Origin: JARRNO01 sp037384885
Lineage (GTDB): Bacteria > Acidobacteriota > UBA4820 > DSQY01
Direction: 5' to 3'
Length of the DNA: 14,803 bases
Assembly: GCA_037384885.1 (NCBI GenBank)
Contig: JARRNO010000121.1
Span: 1 to 14,803 of the forward strand
This document shows, piece by piece, positions 1 to 7,475 of this stretch. The position numbers were made by a program, and so were the translations under genes. Numbering within the stretch: position 1 is the first letter of the stretch; every line of letters starts with the position of its first letter. The notes below the pieces were generated by a model. It did no database searches. It worked only from the letters and a program-made list of their open reading frames with translations, and was not told the origin of the DNA.

Positions 1-2658
1 TCCGGGTGCTCCGTGGCACTTCTTGTACTTCTTCCCAGAGCCGCAGGGACAGGGTTCGTTACGGCCGATTTTCCGATCTTTTCTCACCACAGGTTTGGAG
101 GCGGCTTCTTCTTCATCGCCGCTCGAATATGAGTACTGGCCCTCTCTCCGGTTGACCTGGCGCTGCTCCATCTCCACCTGGGGCTCGAGCAACATGAGAT
201 AACGGACGATTTCATCCTCCACCCGGTCCATCATGCTGCTGAACATCTCGAAGCCTTCGCGTTTGTATTCGACCAAAGGATCCTTCTGGCCGTACGCGCG
301 AAGCTGGATGCCTTCCTTGAGGTGGTCCATGGACAGAAGGTGGTCCTTCCACTGGTTGTCGATGACTTGAAGCATGACCAGCCGCTCATACTCGCGCATC
401 AGGTCGGGGCCGAGGCGGCTTTCCTTTTCGACGTACTTGGCTTCGTACTTGTGGTGGAGGAATTCGCGAAGGTCCGCGGGAGCGGTCTCGTGCTCGTCGA
501 TCTCGAAGCCGGCCAGGTCAATACCGTAATAATGCTTGAGTTGTTTCTCGAGCCCCTCTAGATCCCAGTCCGAAGGCGGCCGGTCCTCCCGCGTGTACTC
601 ATCAAACAGCCAGTCCAGGATCGACTCGGCGGTGTCGAACAAATATTCCCGGAGCGCTTCCTTGGCGAGAATTCGCTTGCGCAGCGCATAAATGGTTTCG
701 CGCTGCTTATTCATCACGTCGTCGTATTCAAGCAAGTGTTTTCTGACTTCGAAGTTTCGGCCTTCCACCGAAGCCTGGGCCCGCTCAATGGACTTGGAGA
801 CCCAAGAGTGTTCGATAGGAACGCCTTCTTCCATGCCGAGCTTGCCCATCATGTTTTTCAAGCGGTCCCCCCCGAATAGACGCATAAGATCGTCTTCGAG
901 AGAGATGTAAAACCGCGAAGAACCGGGATCTCCCTGGCGCCCCGAACGGCCCCTGAGCTGATTGTCGATTCGGCGAGCTTCGTGCCTTTCGGTGCCGAGA
1001 ATATGAAGGCCGCCGGCTTGCAGGACCTCCTGCTTTTCTCTTTCACAGATTTCCTGAAATGAGGAAAGCTGCTTTGCATATTCGTCGGGATTGGTTTCCG
1101 GGTCGACTTTCATTCTGGCCATGCCTTCGGGGTTGCCGCCGAGAAGGATATCCGTACCGCGCCCGGCCATGTTGGTCGCGATCGTGACGTGCCCCTTGCG
1201 CCCCGCCTGGGCAACGATCTGCGCTTCCTTCTCGTGGAACTTGGCGTTCAACACCTCATGCGGTATGCGCCGGCGCTTCAGAAGGTTGCTCATGCGCTCG
1301 CTGGTTTCAATGGAAACGGTGCCCACGAGTACCGGCTGGCCTTCCTGGTGGCATTCGGCAATTTCGTCGGCGGCGGCTTCCCACTTTTCGTTTTCCGTTT
1401 TGAAGATCATATCGGAGTTGTCTTTTCGAATCATGGGCTTGTTCGTGGGAATGACCACGACGTCAAGTTCGTAGATTTTGTCAAACTCCGCGGCCTCGGT
1501 GTCGGCCGTTCCTGTCATGCCTGAAAGCTTGTCGTAAAGCCTGAAGTAGTTCTGGAACGTGATCGTGGCGAGGGTCTGGTTTTCCGCCTGGATCTTAACC
1601 CCCTCTTTGGCCTCGATAGCCTGGTGAAGACCGTCGCTCCACCGTCGTCCGGGCATAACGCGGCCTGTGAATTCATCGACGATGACCACCTCTCCGTCAC
1701 GGATCATGTACTCCACGTCCCGGTGGTAGAGCTTGTGCGCGACGAGCGCCTGCTGAAGGCAGTGGAGAATCTCCATATTCGAGGGATCGTAGAGGTTGGA
1801 AACATTGAGCAATTTCTCAGACTTTGCAATCCCTTCTTCGGTCAATGTCGCCGTTCGCTGTTTTTCATCGACTTCAAAGTCTTCCTCGGCCTGGAGAGAG
1901 GGGATGATGCTGTTGGCGCCGTAATATTTATCCAGGTGTTCTTCGGACGGTCCGGAAATGATCAGCGGCGTCCTGGCCTCGTCGATCAAGATCGAGTCCA
2001 CCTCGTCCACGACTGAAAAGTGATGACCCCGCTGCACCATGTCTTCAATCTGGTATTTCATGTTGTCGCGAAGGTAGTCGAAGCCAAACTCGTTGTTTTG
2101 ACCGTACGTGATGTCGCAGTTGTAAGCTGCCAGGCGTTCTTCGTTGTCCATGTTCTGCTGGATGCAGCCCACGCTCATCCCGAGGAACCGGTAAACCTGC
2201 CCCATCCACTCCGCGTCGCGGCGAGCCAGGTAGTCGTTGACCGTAACGACGTGCACGCCCTTGCCGGCGAGGGCGTTCAAATAGACGGGCATTACGGCTA
2301 CAAGCGTCTTACCTTCGCCCGTCTTCATTTCGGCGATTTTACCCTGATGCAGGACGACCCCGCCGATAATCTGCACGTCGAACGGGCGCATGCCAACGGT
2401 ACGGGATGCCGCCTCCCGGACAACGCCGAAAACCTCCGGAAGCATGGAATCGAGGGCATCCTGTTCGGACATGCCGCGGTCCAGCATGGCCTGGAGGCGC
2501 TCCTTGAATTCCGGCGTTTTTTTACGCAGTTGCTCGTCACTCAACTTCCGTAACTTCGGTTCCCATTCGCTTGTGGCGAAAACCGTCGGTTGAAGAGCCT
2601 TGACGTCCCTGTCGTGCTTGGTTCCAAATACCTTAGTGAGTGCTTTGTCCAGAATCAT
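1..2658 (-). CDS. secA: Protein translocase ATPase SecA (C-terminal end beyond window)
   Basis: SecA is the ATPase motor that pushes unfolded preproteins through the SecYEG channel. The frame is open from the ATG at 2658 to the window edge (886 codons); only a few residues and the stop should lie outside. Visible in order: Walker A MKTGEGKTL (residues 111-119), NNEFGFDYLRDNM, VVDEVDSILIDEARTP with DEVD at 218-221, VDEFTGR, ATNMAGRGTDILL (494-506) and LRGRSGRQGDPGSS (568-581) of the second nucleotide-binding domain. The tail has a SEC-C zinc site, C870-P-C872-x8-C881-H882, which in this family binds zinc and contacts SecB or ribosomes. GGAGAG lies 6 nt before the start. The M23 peptidase gene is immediately upstream on the same strand. 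I read all the catalytic regions and saw no frame break. Confidence 0.98.
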   Translation of the reverse strand, partial: MILDKALTKVFGTKHDRDVKALQPTVFATSEWEPKLRKLSDEQLRKKTPEFKERLQAMLDRGMSEQDALDSMLPEVFGVVREAASRTVGMRPFDVQIIGGVVLHQGKIAEMKTGEGKTLVAVMPVYLNALAGKGVHVVTVNDYLARRDAEWMGQVYRFLGMSVGCIQQNMDNEERLAAYNCDITYGQNNEFGFDYLRDNMKYQIEDMVQRGHHFSVVDEVDSILIDEARTPLIISGPSEEHLDKYYGANSIIPSLQAEEDFEVDEKQRTATLTEEGIAKSEKLLNVSNLYDPSNMEILHCLQQALVAHKLYHRDVEYMIRDGEVVIVDEFTGRVMPGRRWSDGLHQAIEAKEGVKIQAENQTLATITFQNYFRLYDKLSGMTGTADTEAAEFDKIYELDVVVIPTNKPMIRKDNSDMIFKTENEKWEAAADEIAECHQEGQPVLVGTVSIETSERMSNLLKRRRIPHEVLNAKFHEKEAQIVAQAGRKGHVTIATNMAGRGTDILLGGNPEGMARMKVDPETNPDEYAKQLSSFQEICEREKQEVLQAGGLHILGTERHEARRIDNQLRGRSGRQGDPGSSRFYISLEDDLMRLFGGDRLKNMMGKLGMEEGVPIEHSWVSKSIERAQASVEGRNFEVRKHLLEYDDVMNKQRETIYALRKRILAKEALREYLFDTAESILDWLFDEYTREDRPPSDWDLEGLEKQLKHYYGIDLAGFEIDEHETAPADLREFLHHKYEAKYVEKESRLGPDLMREYERLVMLQVIDNQWKDHLLSMDHLKEGIQLRAYGQKDPLVEYKREGFEMFSSMMDRVEDEIVRYLMLLEPQVEMEQRQVNRREGQYSYSSGDEEEAASKPVVRKDRKIGRNEPCPCGSGKKYKKCHGAPG

Positions 2659-2691
2659 ATGTTTCTCTCCGTCCGGTCCGTCCAGTCCCTC

Positions 2692-2721
2692 AGAATAACG
2701 CGATTCCCCAGGAAATGCCAG
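2692..2721 (-). promoter_or_regulatory. Possible secA-proximal promoter
   Basis: Read on the minus strand, CTGGCA (2721-2716) and TATTCT (2697-2692) are 18 nt apart, each matching four of six sigma-70 consensus bases. The site lies about 35 nt before the secA start, in the 158-bp gap after the M23 gene. It would give secA its own transcription start in addition to read-through. Weak evidence; consensus matches only. Confidence 0.3.
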
Positions 2722-2816
2722 TGGGAAAAGTCCGCCCAACGGGCCTGGAGCTGGCCTCGCGGCGAAGGGGGAGATGTGCCGTTGAGTTGTTCAAGGAAAT
2801 AGCAGGCGGGCCTGGG

Positions 2817-3737
2817 TCAATAAGACAAATAGCGCTTCGGATTGACCGGCTTGCCGTTCTTGAGAACCTCATAGTGCAGATGATAGCCCGTGCTGTAGCC
2901 GGTGCTTCCAACGCGGCCGATGACCATGAAGCGCTTCACGGTCTGGCCCGGTTTCACCAGAATTTTGCTGAGGTGCCCGTACAATGTGCTCAAGCCATTG
3001 CCGTGACTGATCTCAATGCATTTCCCGAAGCCGCGTCGCCAACCCGCAAAGATCACGATGCCCTCAGCCGGCGCCTCCACGGGACTCCCGCGGTTGGCTG
3101 CAATATCAAGTCCGGCATGAAATTCAGGTTCACCGCCGATCGGGTCGGTGCGCATGCCGAAGCCGGAGGCGATGAAGCCTTTCACCGGCCAGATGGAAGG
3201 CCTGTGGGCCAGTTGATTCAGGTGGGGTCTCAGGATGTCGACGAGGCTGTCCGTTTCTTGGGACAGACTGTCCGTTTCGCCCTTGAGATCAACGATTTGA
3301 GACGCAATGTGATTGACGACAGGATCTTTGACGCTGGAACGCGCGGCTCGATCCGGACTACCTGATGCGGGGACTTCGCCGCCCAGTCCGGCCAGCTTGG
3401 GAAGCTTCAGGTTCTGCTGGCGGGCCAGTTCTTGCATTTGGGCGAGCTTGTGCTCGCTCTTGCTCAACGCACTCTGGGCATCTTGAAGCGTGTGGGAAAG
3501 CTTCTGGAAGTTTGCTTCCAACTGCTTTTTGTCGTGCCTGAGGGAGCGCGTTTTGACCAGCAGGCTTCCTTGCCATGAGGCCAGGGTGAAAAAACCCACT
3601 GTTCCGAGAATTAGGAAAGAAATGAACAGGCCGGCCCAAAAGAGACGGCGCCTGAGCTGGAACCATTCCAGGATGCGATTGTGGTACTGCTTTCCATCTT
3701 CGCGGATAATCAAGAAATGATAGCGTTTTGAACGCAT
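2817..3737 (-). CDS. Membrane-anchored M23 (LytM-type) metallopeptidase
   Basis: Predicted peptidoglycan endopeptidase, or a regulator of one, facing the periplasm; 306 residues. A short basic cytoplasmic N-terminus is followed by one membrane segment (about 32-54), a coiled-coil stretch rich in K, Q, L and E (about 60-110), a linker, and a C-terminal LytM domain (about 185-300). The zinc-site residues are intact: H207 and D211 in HAGLD, and H286-L-H288 in YHLHYE; YGH supplies a further histidine at 255. It is therefore more likely active than a degenerate EnvC/NlpD-type activator. GGGGAG lies 4 nt before the ATG. secA follows 158 bp downstream on the same strand; I recall this M23-secA pairing from deltaproteobacterial genomes but have not verified it. 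The substrate bond cannot be told from the sequence. Confidence 0.9.
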   Translation of the reverse strand: MRSKRYHFLIIREDGKQYHNRILEWFQLRRRLFWAGLFISFLILGTVGFFTLASWQGSLLVKTRSLRHDKKQLEANFQKLSHTLQDAQSALSKSEHKLAQMQELARQQNLKLPKLAGLGGEVPASGSPDRAARSSVKDPVVNHIASQIVDLKGETDSLSQETDSLVDILRPHLNQLAHRPSIWPVKGFIASGFGMRTDPIGGEPEFHAGLDIAANRGSPVEAPAEGIVIFAGWRRGFGKCIEISHGNGLSTLYGHLSKILVKPGQTVKRFMVIGRVGSTGYSTGYHLHYEVLKNGKPVNPKRYLSY

Positions 3738-3784
3738 AAAACTCCCCGGAAACGCCCCTTTGGTGGTAAAGTCCCCCAGTTAAA

Positions 3785-3800
3785 CGTGATTTCTATCACA
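3785..3800. promoter_or_regulatory. Crp/Fnr-like palindromic operator candidate
   Basis: CGTGATTTCTATCACA is a perfect inverted repeat (GTGAT, 4-nt centre, ATCAC). It matches the Crp-family layout TGTGA-N6-TCACA at all positions but the first. It covers the -10 of the minus-strand promoter of the M23 gene, so a bound regulator would be expected to block transcription. The regulator is not in this window. Confidence 0.5.
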
Positions 3801-3818
3801 ATTACCAAAGGTTGTCAA
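3790..3818 (-). promoter_or_regulatory. Sigma-70-type promoter of the M23-secA unit
   Basis: On the minus strand TTGACA (3818-3813) is separated by 17 nt from TAGAAA (3795-3790), giving six of six and four of six consensus matches with optimal spacing. Transcription would start near 3783 and leave a leader of about 45 nt before the ATG at 3737. Confidence 0.6.
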
Positions 3819-3959
3819 GCAAGGTGGCATACGAAGCGTGATTCCACGTTGAATTCAACAGGCAATTATTGCCAAGAGTCCGCCAGAAGGGAGTCGGATC
3901 GCCGCGTGTTCTTCGGAAGGCCTGTGGAGAAGGCTTTAGGCTATCGTGAGTTTGTAGGC

Positions 3960-3988
3960 TTGACGTATCAGCAGGTGCCGGGTAAGCT
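3960..3988 (+). promoter_or_regulatory. Possible promoter of the ECF sigma operon
   Basis: TTGACG (3960-3965), a 17-nt spacer and TAAGCT (3983-3988) lie just upstream of the sigma gene. The -35 matches five of six and the -10 only three of six. A self-recognised ECF promoter could also exist in the 277-bp divergent gap, but I could not pick one without knowing this sigma factor's consensus. Confidence 0.35.
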
Positions 3989-4014
3989 GACCTGTAGATG
4001 AAGAAGGCGGACAC

Positions 4015-4638
4015 TTGAAAGAGGATCCTGAATTCCTGGCAAGGCTAAGGGCAGGGGATGAGGCGTGCTATTCTGTTTTGATTCGGCGGTACCACGCGGC
4101 AATGGCAGGGTTGGCGCAGACATATGTCAAATCGCGTGACAGCGCGGAGGAAGTGGCGCAGGATACCTGGATGGCCGTCTTGAATGGGTTGAAGGCCTTT
4201 GAGGGGCGTTCAAGCCTGAAGACCTGGATTTTTTCGATTCTAGTGAACAAAGCCAAGACTCGCGCCGCCAGGGAGGGGAGAACCGTACTCTTTTCGGAAA
4301 TGAAGGAAGAGGGGGCGCCTCCGGAGCCCGCAGTGGATCCCTCCAGGTTCAAGCGTTCGGGACATTGGGCGGTTCCCCCCAGGTCGTGGAACAGAAAGAC
4401 GCCTGAGCGGCTTCTGCACAATTCGGAAATGAGATCCTTCGTTGAAGCGGCGTTGAGTAATTTACCGGACGCCCAACGCGCTGTTGTCATTCTACGAGAC
4501 GTCGAGGGATGCAGCTCGTTGGAAGCGTGTAACATTCTGGGCCTTTCAGAGACCAATCAACGCGTGCTTCTCCATCGGGGCCGCTCCCGGATAAGGGCGG
4601 CGTTGGAAGAGAAGCTCTCCGCGTTGAAGGACGGGTAG
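4015..4638 (+). CDS. ECF-type RNA polymerase sigma factor
   Basis: Alternative sigma factor with only the sigma-2 and sigma-4 regions; 207 residues. Region 2 (about 20-88) includes AEEVAQDTWMAVL and the FEGRSSLKTWIFSILVNKAKTR stretch that melts and reads the -10. Region 4 (about 138-200) has NLPDAQRAVVILRDVEG and a helix-turn-helix ending LHRGRSRIRAALEEKL. The linker between them is fairly long and carries GHWAVPPRSW, a motif I recall from ECF factors paired with zinc-finger anti-sigmas (not verified). The chosen start is TTG at 4015, since an in-frame stop lies at 3988 and no ATG is present before region 2; GAAGGCGG lies upstream. The anti-sigma gene follows after 4 nt. Targets cannot be inferred. 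Confidence 0.92.
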   Translation: MKEDPEFLARLRAGDEACYSVLIRRYHAAMAGLAQTYVKSRDSAEEVAQDTWMAVLNGLKAFEGRSSLKTWIFSILVNKAKTRAAREGRTVLFSEMKEEGAPPEPAVDPSRFKRSGHWAVPPRSWNRKTPERLLHNSEMRSFVEAALSNLPDAQRAVVILRDVEGCSSLEACNILGLSETNQRVLLHRGRSRIRAALEEKLSALKDG

Positions 4639-4642
4639 TGAC

Positions 4643-4873
4643 ATGTTGACGTGTAAGCAGGTAACCGAATTGATGACAGACTATCTGGAAAGGCGGCTGC
4701 CTCTCGGACAGCGGATTCGCTTTCAGATGCACCTGGGCTTCTGTCGGGCCTGCCGCGCCTATCTCCGTCAAATGAAGGCAACGCTGGAGACTCTTGAGCG
4801 CTTCGAAGCGCCCCCGGTTTCAGATGAGCTGGAAAAGGAGCTTCTCGTACGTTTTAAGAATTGGAGAGACTGA
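4643..4873 (+). CDS. Small zinc-finger anti-sigma factor (zf-HC2/ZAS type)
   Basis: Predicted to bind and hold the ECF sigma factor encoded 4 nt upstream. The 76 residues hold the ZAS signature C4...H30-x3-C34-x2-C37 (in HLGFCRAC), the zinc site of cytoplasmic anti-sigma domains. The rest is a charged helix rich in L, E and K (about 40-74). There is no membrane segment and no periplasmic sensor part, so unlike many ECF partners it should be soluble and sense a cytoplasmic signal such as redox state through the CxxC, or another protein. The near-contiguous spacing implies one transcript and translational linkage. Function as anti-sigma is by family and position. Confidence 0.8.
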   Translation: MLTCKQVTELMTDYLERRLPLGQRIRFQMHLGFCRACRAYLRQMKATLETLERFEAPPVSDELEKELLVRFKNWRD

Positions 4874-5487
4874 ACGCCGCTTCGCCTTGGGAGGAACTAA
4901 AAGATCGGCCGCAGATTATTCCTACCCCCAAGCCAATCCGGCGAGGGCGGGTTTGTCAGAACAAAGCTTGATGATCTGTTCCAGGGTTGAATCATTATTT
5001 GAACTTATCCCCATCGAGAATGTGACTGGATAAATCCTTTGGTGTGCCGCATGGGTGAAGTTTTATGGCGCGCCCGGTTGCGCTCGGGACGGCAGCAGCT
5101 TGAAACCCAAAGCCCGTGATCTCTTCAGATGACGAGCCCTGTTCTCTGCCCATTCGGCCTTATGAAGCTTCGATAGCCCTCCCCTTCATGGAAACCCTTT
5201 CCGGCCGGGTTCTGAAGCGCGGGAAAGGAGCGCCCGGCAGCTTCACAACGCAGGTCGATGCCGTGGAAGATGGAGGGTCGCGGACGAATCAAACACCGGT
5301 TAAACGGCCGTTTCATGATGAGGAACAGGGCGGGCAGCGTTTCCGAATGTCAATGTCATTCCCGGGCTGAGACAGCGAAGGTTATGTTGAGAGGGGCTTG
5401 CAAGCGGAGGGTATGATTCGGTGTGCCGGGAGGTTTCGCTAAAGAGCCTATCCGGAAATAGGGCAAGGCGGGATTTTCAGCAGCTTG
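4874..5487. other. 614-bp gap without a convincing gene
   Basis: Open frames here are short, lack ribosome sites and show no recognisable domain. One stretch in the plus frame ending at 5033 reads LSEQSLMICSRVESLFELIP, which faintly resembles the end of a STAS-domain anti-sigma antagonist; it has no start and may be a relic or chance. There is a 12-bp palindrome AAACGGCCGTTT at 5302-5313. A small hairpin, CCTAT/ATAGG around 5447-5462, lies just past the end of the minus-strand cyclase gene but lacks a proper T-run. No clear terminator, tRNA or IS end was seen. Confidence 0.5.
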
Positions 5488-7045
5488 CTAGAGAAAAGTT
5501 TCTTCGATGGTGTGCTTGACGCGCTTCGCCTTGTACAGTGTCCGGTCTACTTTCCGTATGACGTCTTCCACATGGACATTGACGGCTTTGCCCCTGAACC
5601 ATAGAATTCCGATGCTGATGGTTGTCCTGACCTCGGCCCCTTCCACCGAGAGAACGATCTGGTCGACAGTATCCAGAATGCGTCTCGCCACGATCCGGGT
5701 CATTTCAAGAGTCGCGCCGGGCAGGAGGATTGCGAACTCGTCTCCGCCGTAGCGGCAGGGGACGTCCGTGCTTCTGCACTCCTCCACAATCCCCTTGCTC
5801 AACGCCTGCAAGTATTGGTCGCCTACCAGGTGGCCATGGAGGTCGTTAATGCTCTTGAAATCGTCGCTGTCCATAAAGAGAAGCCCAAAGGCATTTCCTG
5901 TTTTAAGGTTGGCCAACACCTGTTCTTCAAAATAGCTCTTATTGAAGAGGCGCGTCAGCGAATCCTGAGTGGCCCTGCGGTATAGCCGGGCTCCTACGAC
6001 GGCAGCCGCCACCTGATGACTGAGCGAGAGAAACAGTTCAAAGTGGAAGGGGAGAAAAAATCCCACCTCCCGGCTTTGAATGGAAAAAACGCCGATAGTC
6101 CGGTCTTTATCCTGCAAGGGAACCATCATGAAGGAGCGAATGCCGTTGGTACGGCTGCCGCTGTGCACGATCCTGTCTTCGAGATGCGCCTCCTGCCTGA
6201 GATCGGAGATAAAAAGCGGAGTGCCTGTCCGGATGACCTGTCCCGTCAGGCCCTGCGTCATTTCCGCATCGGCAATCTGGAGGGGGCGGCCGTTTTCAAC
6301 GGCGTGCGCGAACTGAATCGTTCCCAGCCGTTCATCGAAAAGTGCGATAAAGTAAGTATCGACCCTGAAGATCTCTTCACTGATTTCTCCCACGACCCCG
6401 AGCACATTTTCAAGCGAAAGACCCTGGTGAAGCATTGAACTGGTCTCGTTCAGCTTCCGGACGAGATACAACTGATGGGCGAGACGCCTGCCCTGGGCGG
6501 AAAACTGTCTGAGCCCCCAGACGAAAAGCGCGAATACGGGAAGCAAAAACCATAGGGGAGCCAGACCGTGGTACACATAAATCAGGGCGAATCCCCCTCC
6601 AGAGGAAACCGCGAGTGCGTGAGGCCAGAGCTGCGGAGTACAGGGAAACACCCAAGACGAAAATGTTACTGACTTTCTTGAGGACATAGCCGATGCTACG
6701 ATTGTTGGAATCGCTGATTAGTCCTTGTATGAGAAGAATGCACGAGCACACTGGAATGACGAGCACCGCCTCCCAGAAGCCGATGCAGAGGTAGGTCCAC
6801 AGGTAGACGGAGAGTTCAAGAGAAAGCACATAGTCCGTAAAGAAAGACAGTCCTTGGCTCGCGGCCGCCCAGGCCAGAATACCCAGGACCAGCAAAGTGA
6901 TGGGACGGATTTGAAAGGAGGTGGTCACCAGCACGTATGCCACGCCAAGGGCCGCCAGGAGACTGTAAAGGATGTAAAGAACAAGTAAAGACAGGCTCTG
7001 ACCTGCGAACGAAAAGAACTTTCCCATCATCCTTCGCTCACTCAT
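5488..7045 (-). CDS. Membrane GAF-GGDEF diguanylate cyclase, frameshifted
   Basis: Predicted to make cyclic di-GMP from two GTP in response to a signal sensed by membrane and GAF parts. The gene is split over two minus-strand frames. From 7045 the first frame gives several hydrophobic segments, roughly four to five, up to about 6600. The second frame, open 6687-5488, continues with a last membrane segment (IYVYHGLAPLWFLLPVFALF), a GAF domain and a GGDEF domain. The active motif is intact (RYGGDEF), as is the inhibitory I-site (RSTD, five residues before GGDEF), so product feedback is expected. Neither frame makes a sensible protein alone: past the break the first frame becomes Arg/Pro-rich junk. 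One base too many between about 6590 and 6650 explains it, for example in the G5 run near 6595. Joined, the product is about 518 residues. Confidence 0.85.
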
Positions 7046-7055
7046 ATCCCGACGA

Positions 7056-7129
7056 CCGTCCCTATATCAGGACGGCACCCTGCTTCGGGTGCATCAATCG
7101 GTGCCTTGACCATTCGTTGAACCCTGGTC
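7056..7129 (-). promoter_or_regulatory. Structured leader of the diguanylate cyclase gene
   Basis: The presumed 5' leader of the cyclase message can form three consecutive stem-loops: GACCA/TGGTC (7108-7112 with 7125-7129), GCACCC/GGGTGC (7075-7080 with 7087-7092) and CCGTCC/GGACGG (7056-7061 with 7070-7075). The last two share one base. It does not match the cyclic di-GMP riboswitch cores I know. It could be a regulatory RNA, protein operators, or chance pairing in GC-rich DNA. Confidence 0.35.
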
Positions 7130-7130
7130 C

Positions 7131-7160
7131 ATCTTAAGGTGCTAGGTGTTCTCATGTCAA
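7131..7160 (-). promoter_or_regulatory. Promoter candidate for the diguanylate cyclase gene
   Basis: On the minus strand TTGACA (7160-7155) is followed after 18 nt by TAAGAT (7136-7131), six of six and four of six consensus matches. Transcription from about 7124 gives a leader of about 80 nt before the ATG at 7045. Confidence 0.5.
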
Positions 7161-7256
7161 GGTTCAGTGACCCTCAACTTCCTCTAATGGAAAGGGATTG
7201 GGAATGAGAACGCCGTTCACATCTGGGGGCCTGCAGATTTGCCGGGAGCCGCCTGC

Positions 7257-7286
7257 TTGACAAGGGTCTGGAGAAGGGCGTACATT
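7257..7286 (+). promoter_or_regulatory. trp operon promoter
   Basis: A perfect TTGACA (7257-7262), an 18-nt spacer and TACATT (7281-7286, four of six) lie directly before the trp leader peptide. The expected start near 7293 puts the leader start codon about 25 nt into the message. No TrpR-type operator was recognised around it, so attenuation may be the main control. Confidence 0.6.
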
Positions 7287-7317
7287 TTCAACCTTAGATT
7301 TGGAAGGATGGTGTCTG

Positions 7318-7395
7318 GTGCAGTCTGAAGTCTTCACGGTCCGTAACTGGTGGTGGTTCTTGAACGGGCGGGTGAAGTGTAGACTGCGCGTGTAG
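7318..7395 (+). CDS. trpL: trp leader peptide with three consecutive Trp codons
   Basis: A 25-codon reading frame, GTG to TAG, encodes RNWWWFLNG in its middle; the three TGG codons are at 7348-7356. GGAAGGA lies about ten nt upstream of the GTG. The peptide ends 25 nt before the attenuator stem and 80 nt before trpE. Ribosomes starved of Trp-tRNA would stall on the TGG run and expose the segment that competes with the terminator. A run of three Trp codons resembles leaders known from rhizobia and pseudomonads rather than the two of E. coli. An upstream TTG at 7300 is possible but has no ribosome site. The peptide itself probably has no other role. Confidence 0.85.
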   Translation: MQSEVFTVRNWWWFLNGRVKCRLRV

Positions 7396-7429
7396 CCATA
7401 CACGGACAGTTGAAAGCGCAAACCCCGCC
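7367..7429 (+). promoter_or_regulatory. Antiterminator pairing of the trp attenuator
   Basis: GGCGGG (7367-7372), eleven nt past the last Trp codon, can pair with CCCGCC (7424-7429) inside the terminator's 5' arm. TGCGC (7385-7389) can pair with GCGCA (7416-7420) within it. Forming these would break the terminator. An alternative early hairpin pairs GTCCGT (7339-7344) with ACGGAC (7402-7407), and a local hairpin spans 7389-7404. The pairings were found by eye and no energies were calculated. Confidence 0.5.
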
Positions 7430-7455
7430 GATCGGAAGGTCGGCGGGGTTTTTTT
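7421..7455 (+). terminator. trp attenuator (Rho-independent terminator)
   Basis: An 11-bp perfect stem, AACCCCGCCGA (7421-7431) with TCGGCGGGGTT (7440-7450), has an 8-nt loop and runs into seven T residues (7449-7455). It stands between the leader peptide and trpE, where it would end transcription when tryptophan is plentiful. Confidence 0.92.
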
Positions 7456-7475
7456 ATGGCCGGAAAGGAGATGCC

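Noticed and set aside
3998..4018. Six-codon ATG frame overlapping the sigma factor start
   Set aside because: Too short to judge, no ribosome site of its own; probably chance, though it would end right at the TTG start.
5116..5370. 84-codon plus frame and 63-codon minus frame (5125-5316) in the intergenic gap
   Set aside because: No ribosome site, no domain, atypical composition; they read as chance open frames.
5445..5465. GAGCCTATCCGG-like sequence resembling an insertion-sequence terminus
   Set aside because: No matching opposite end, no target duplication and no transposase remains in the window.
7148..7211. 8-bp inverted repeat GTTCTCAT/ATGAGAAC with 48-nt spacing
   Set aside because: It could be an operator pair between the divergent cyclase and trp promoters, but the length is within chance and no family matches.
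7410..7475. Upstream TTG start for trpE
   Set aside because: It would place the first codons inside the attenuator stem and has no ribosome site. The GTG at 7476 with AAAGGAG fits both spacing and family N-terminus.
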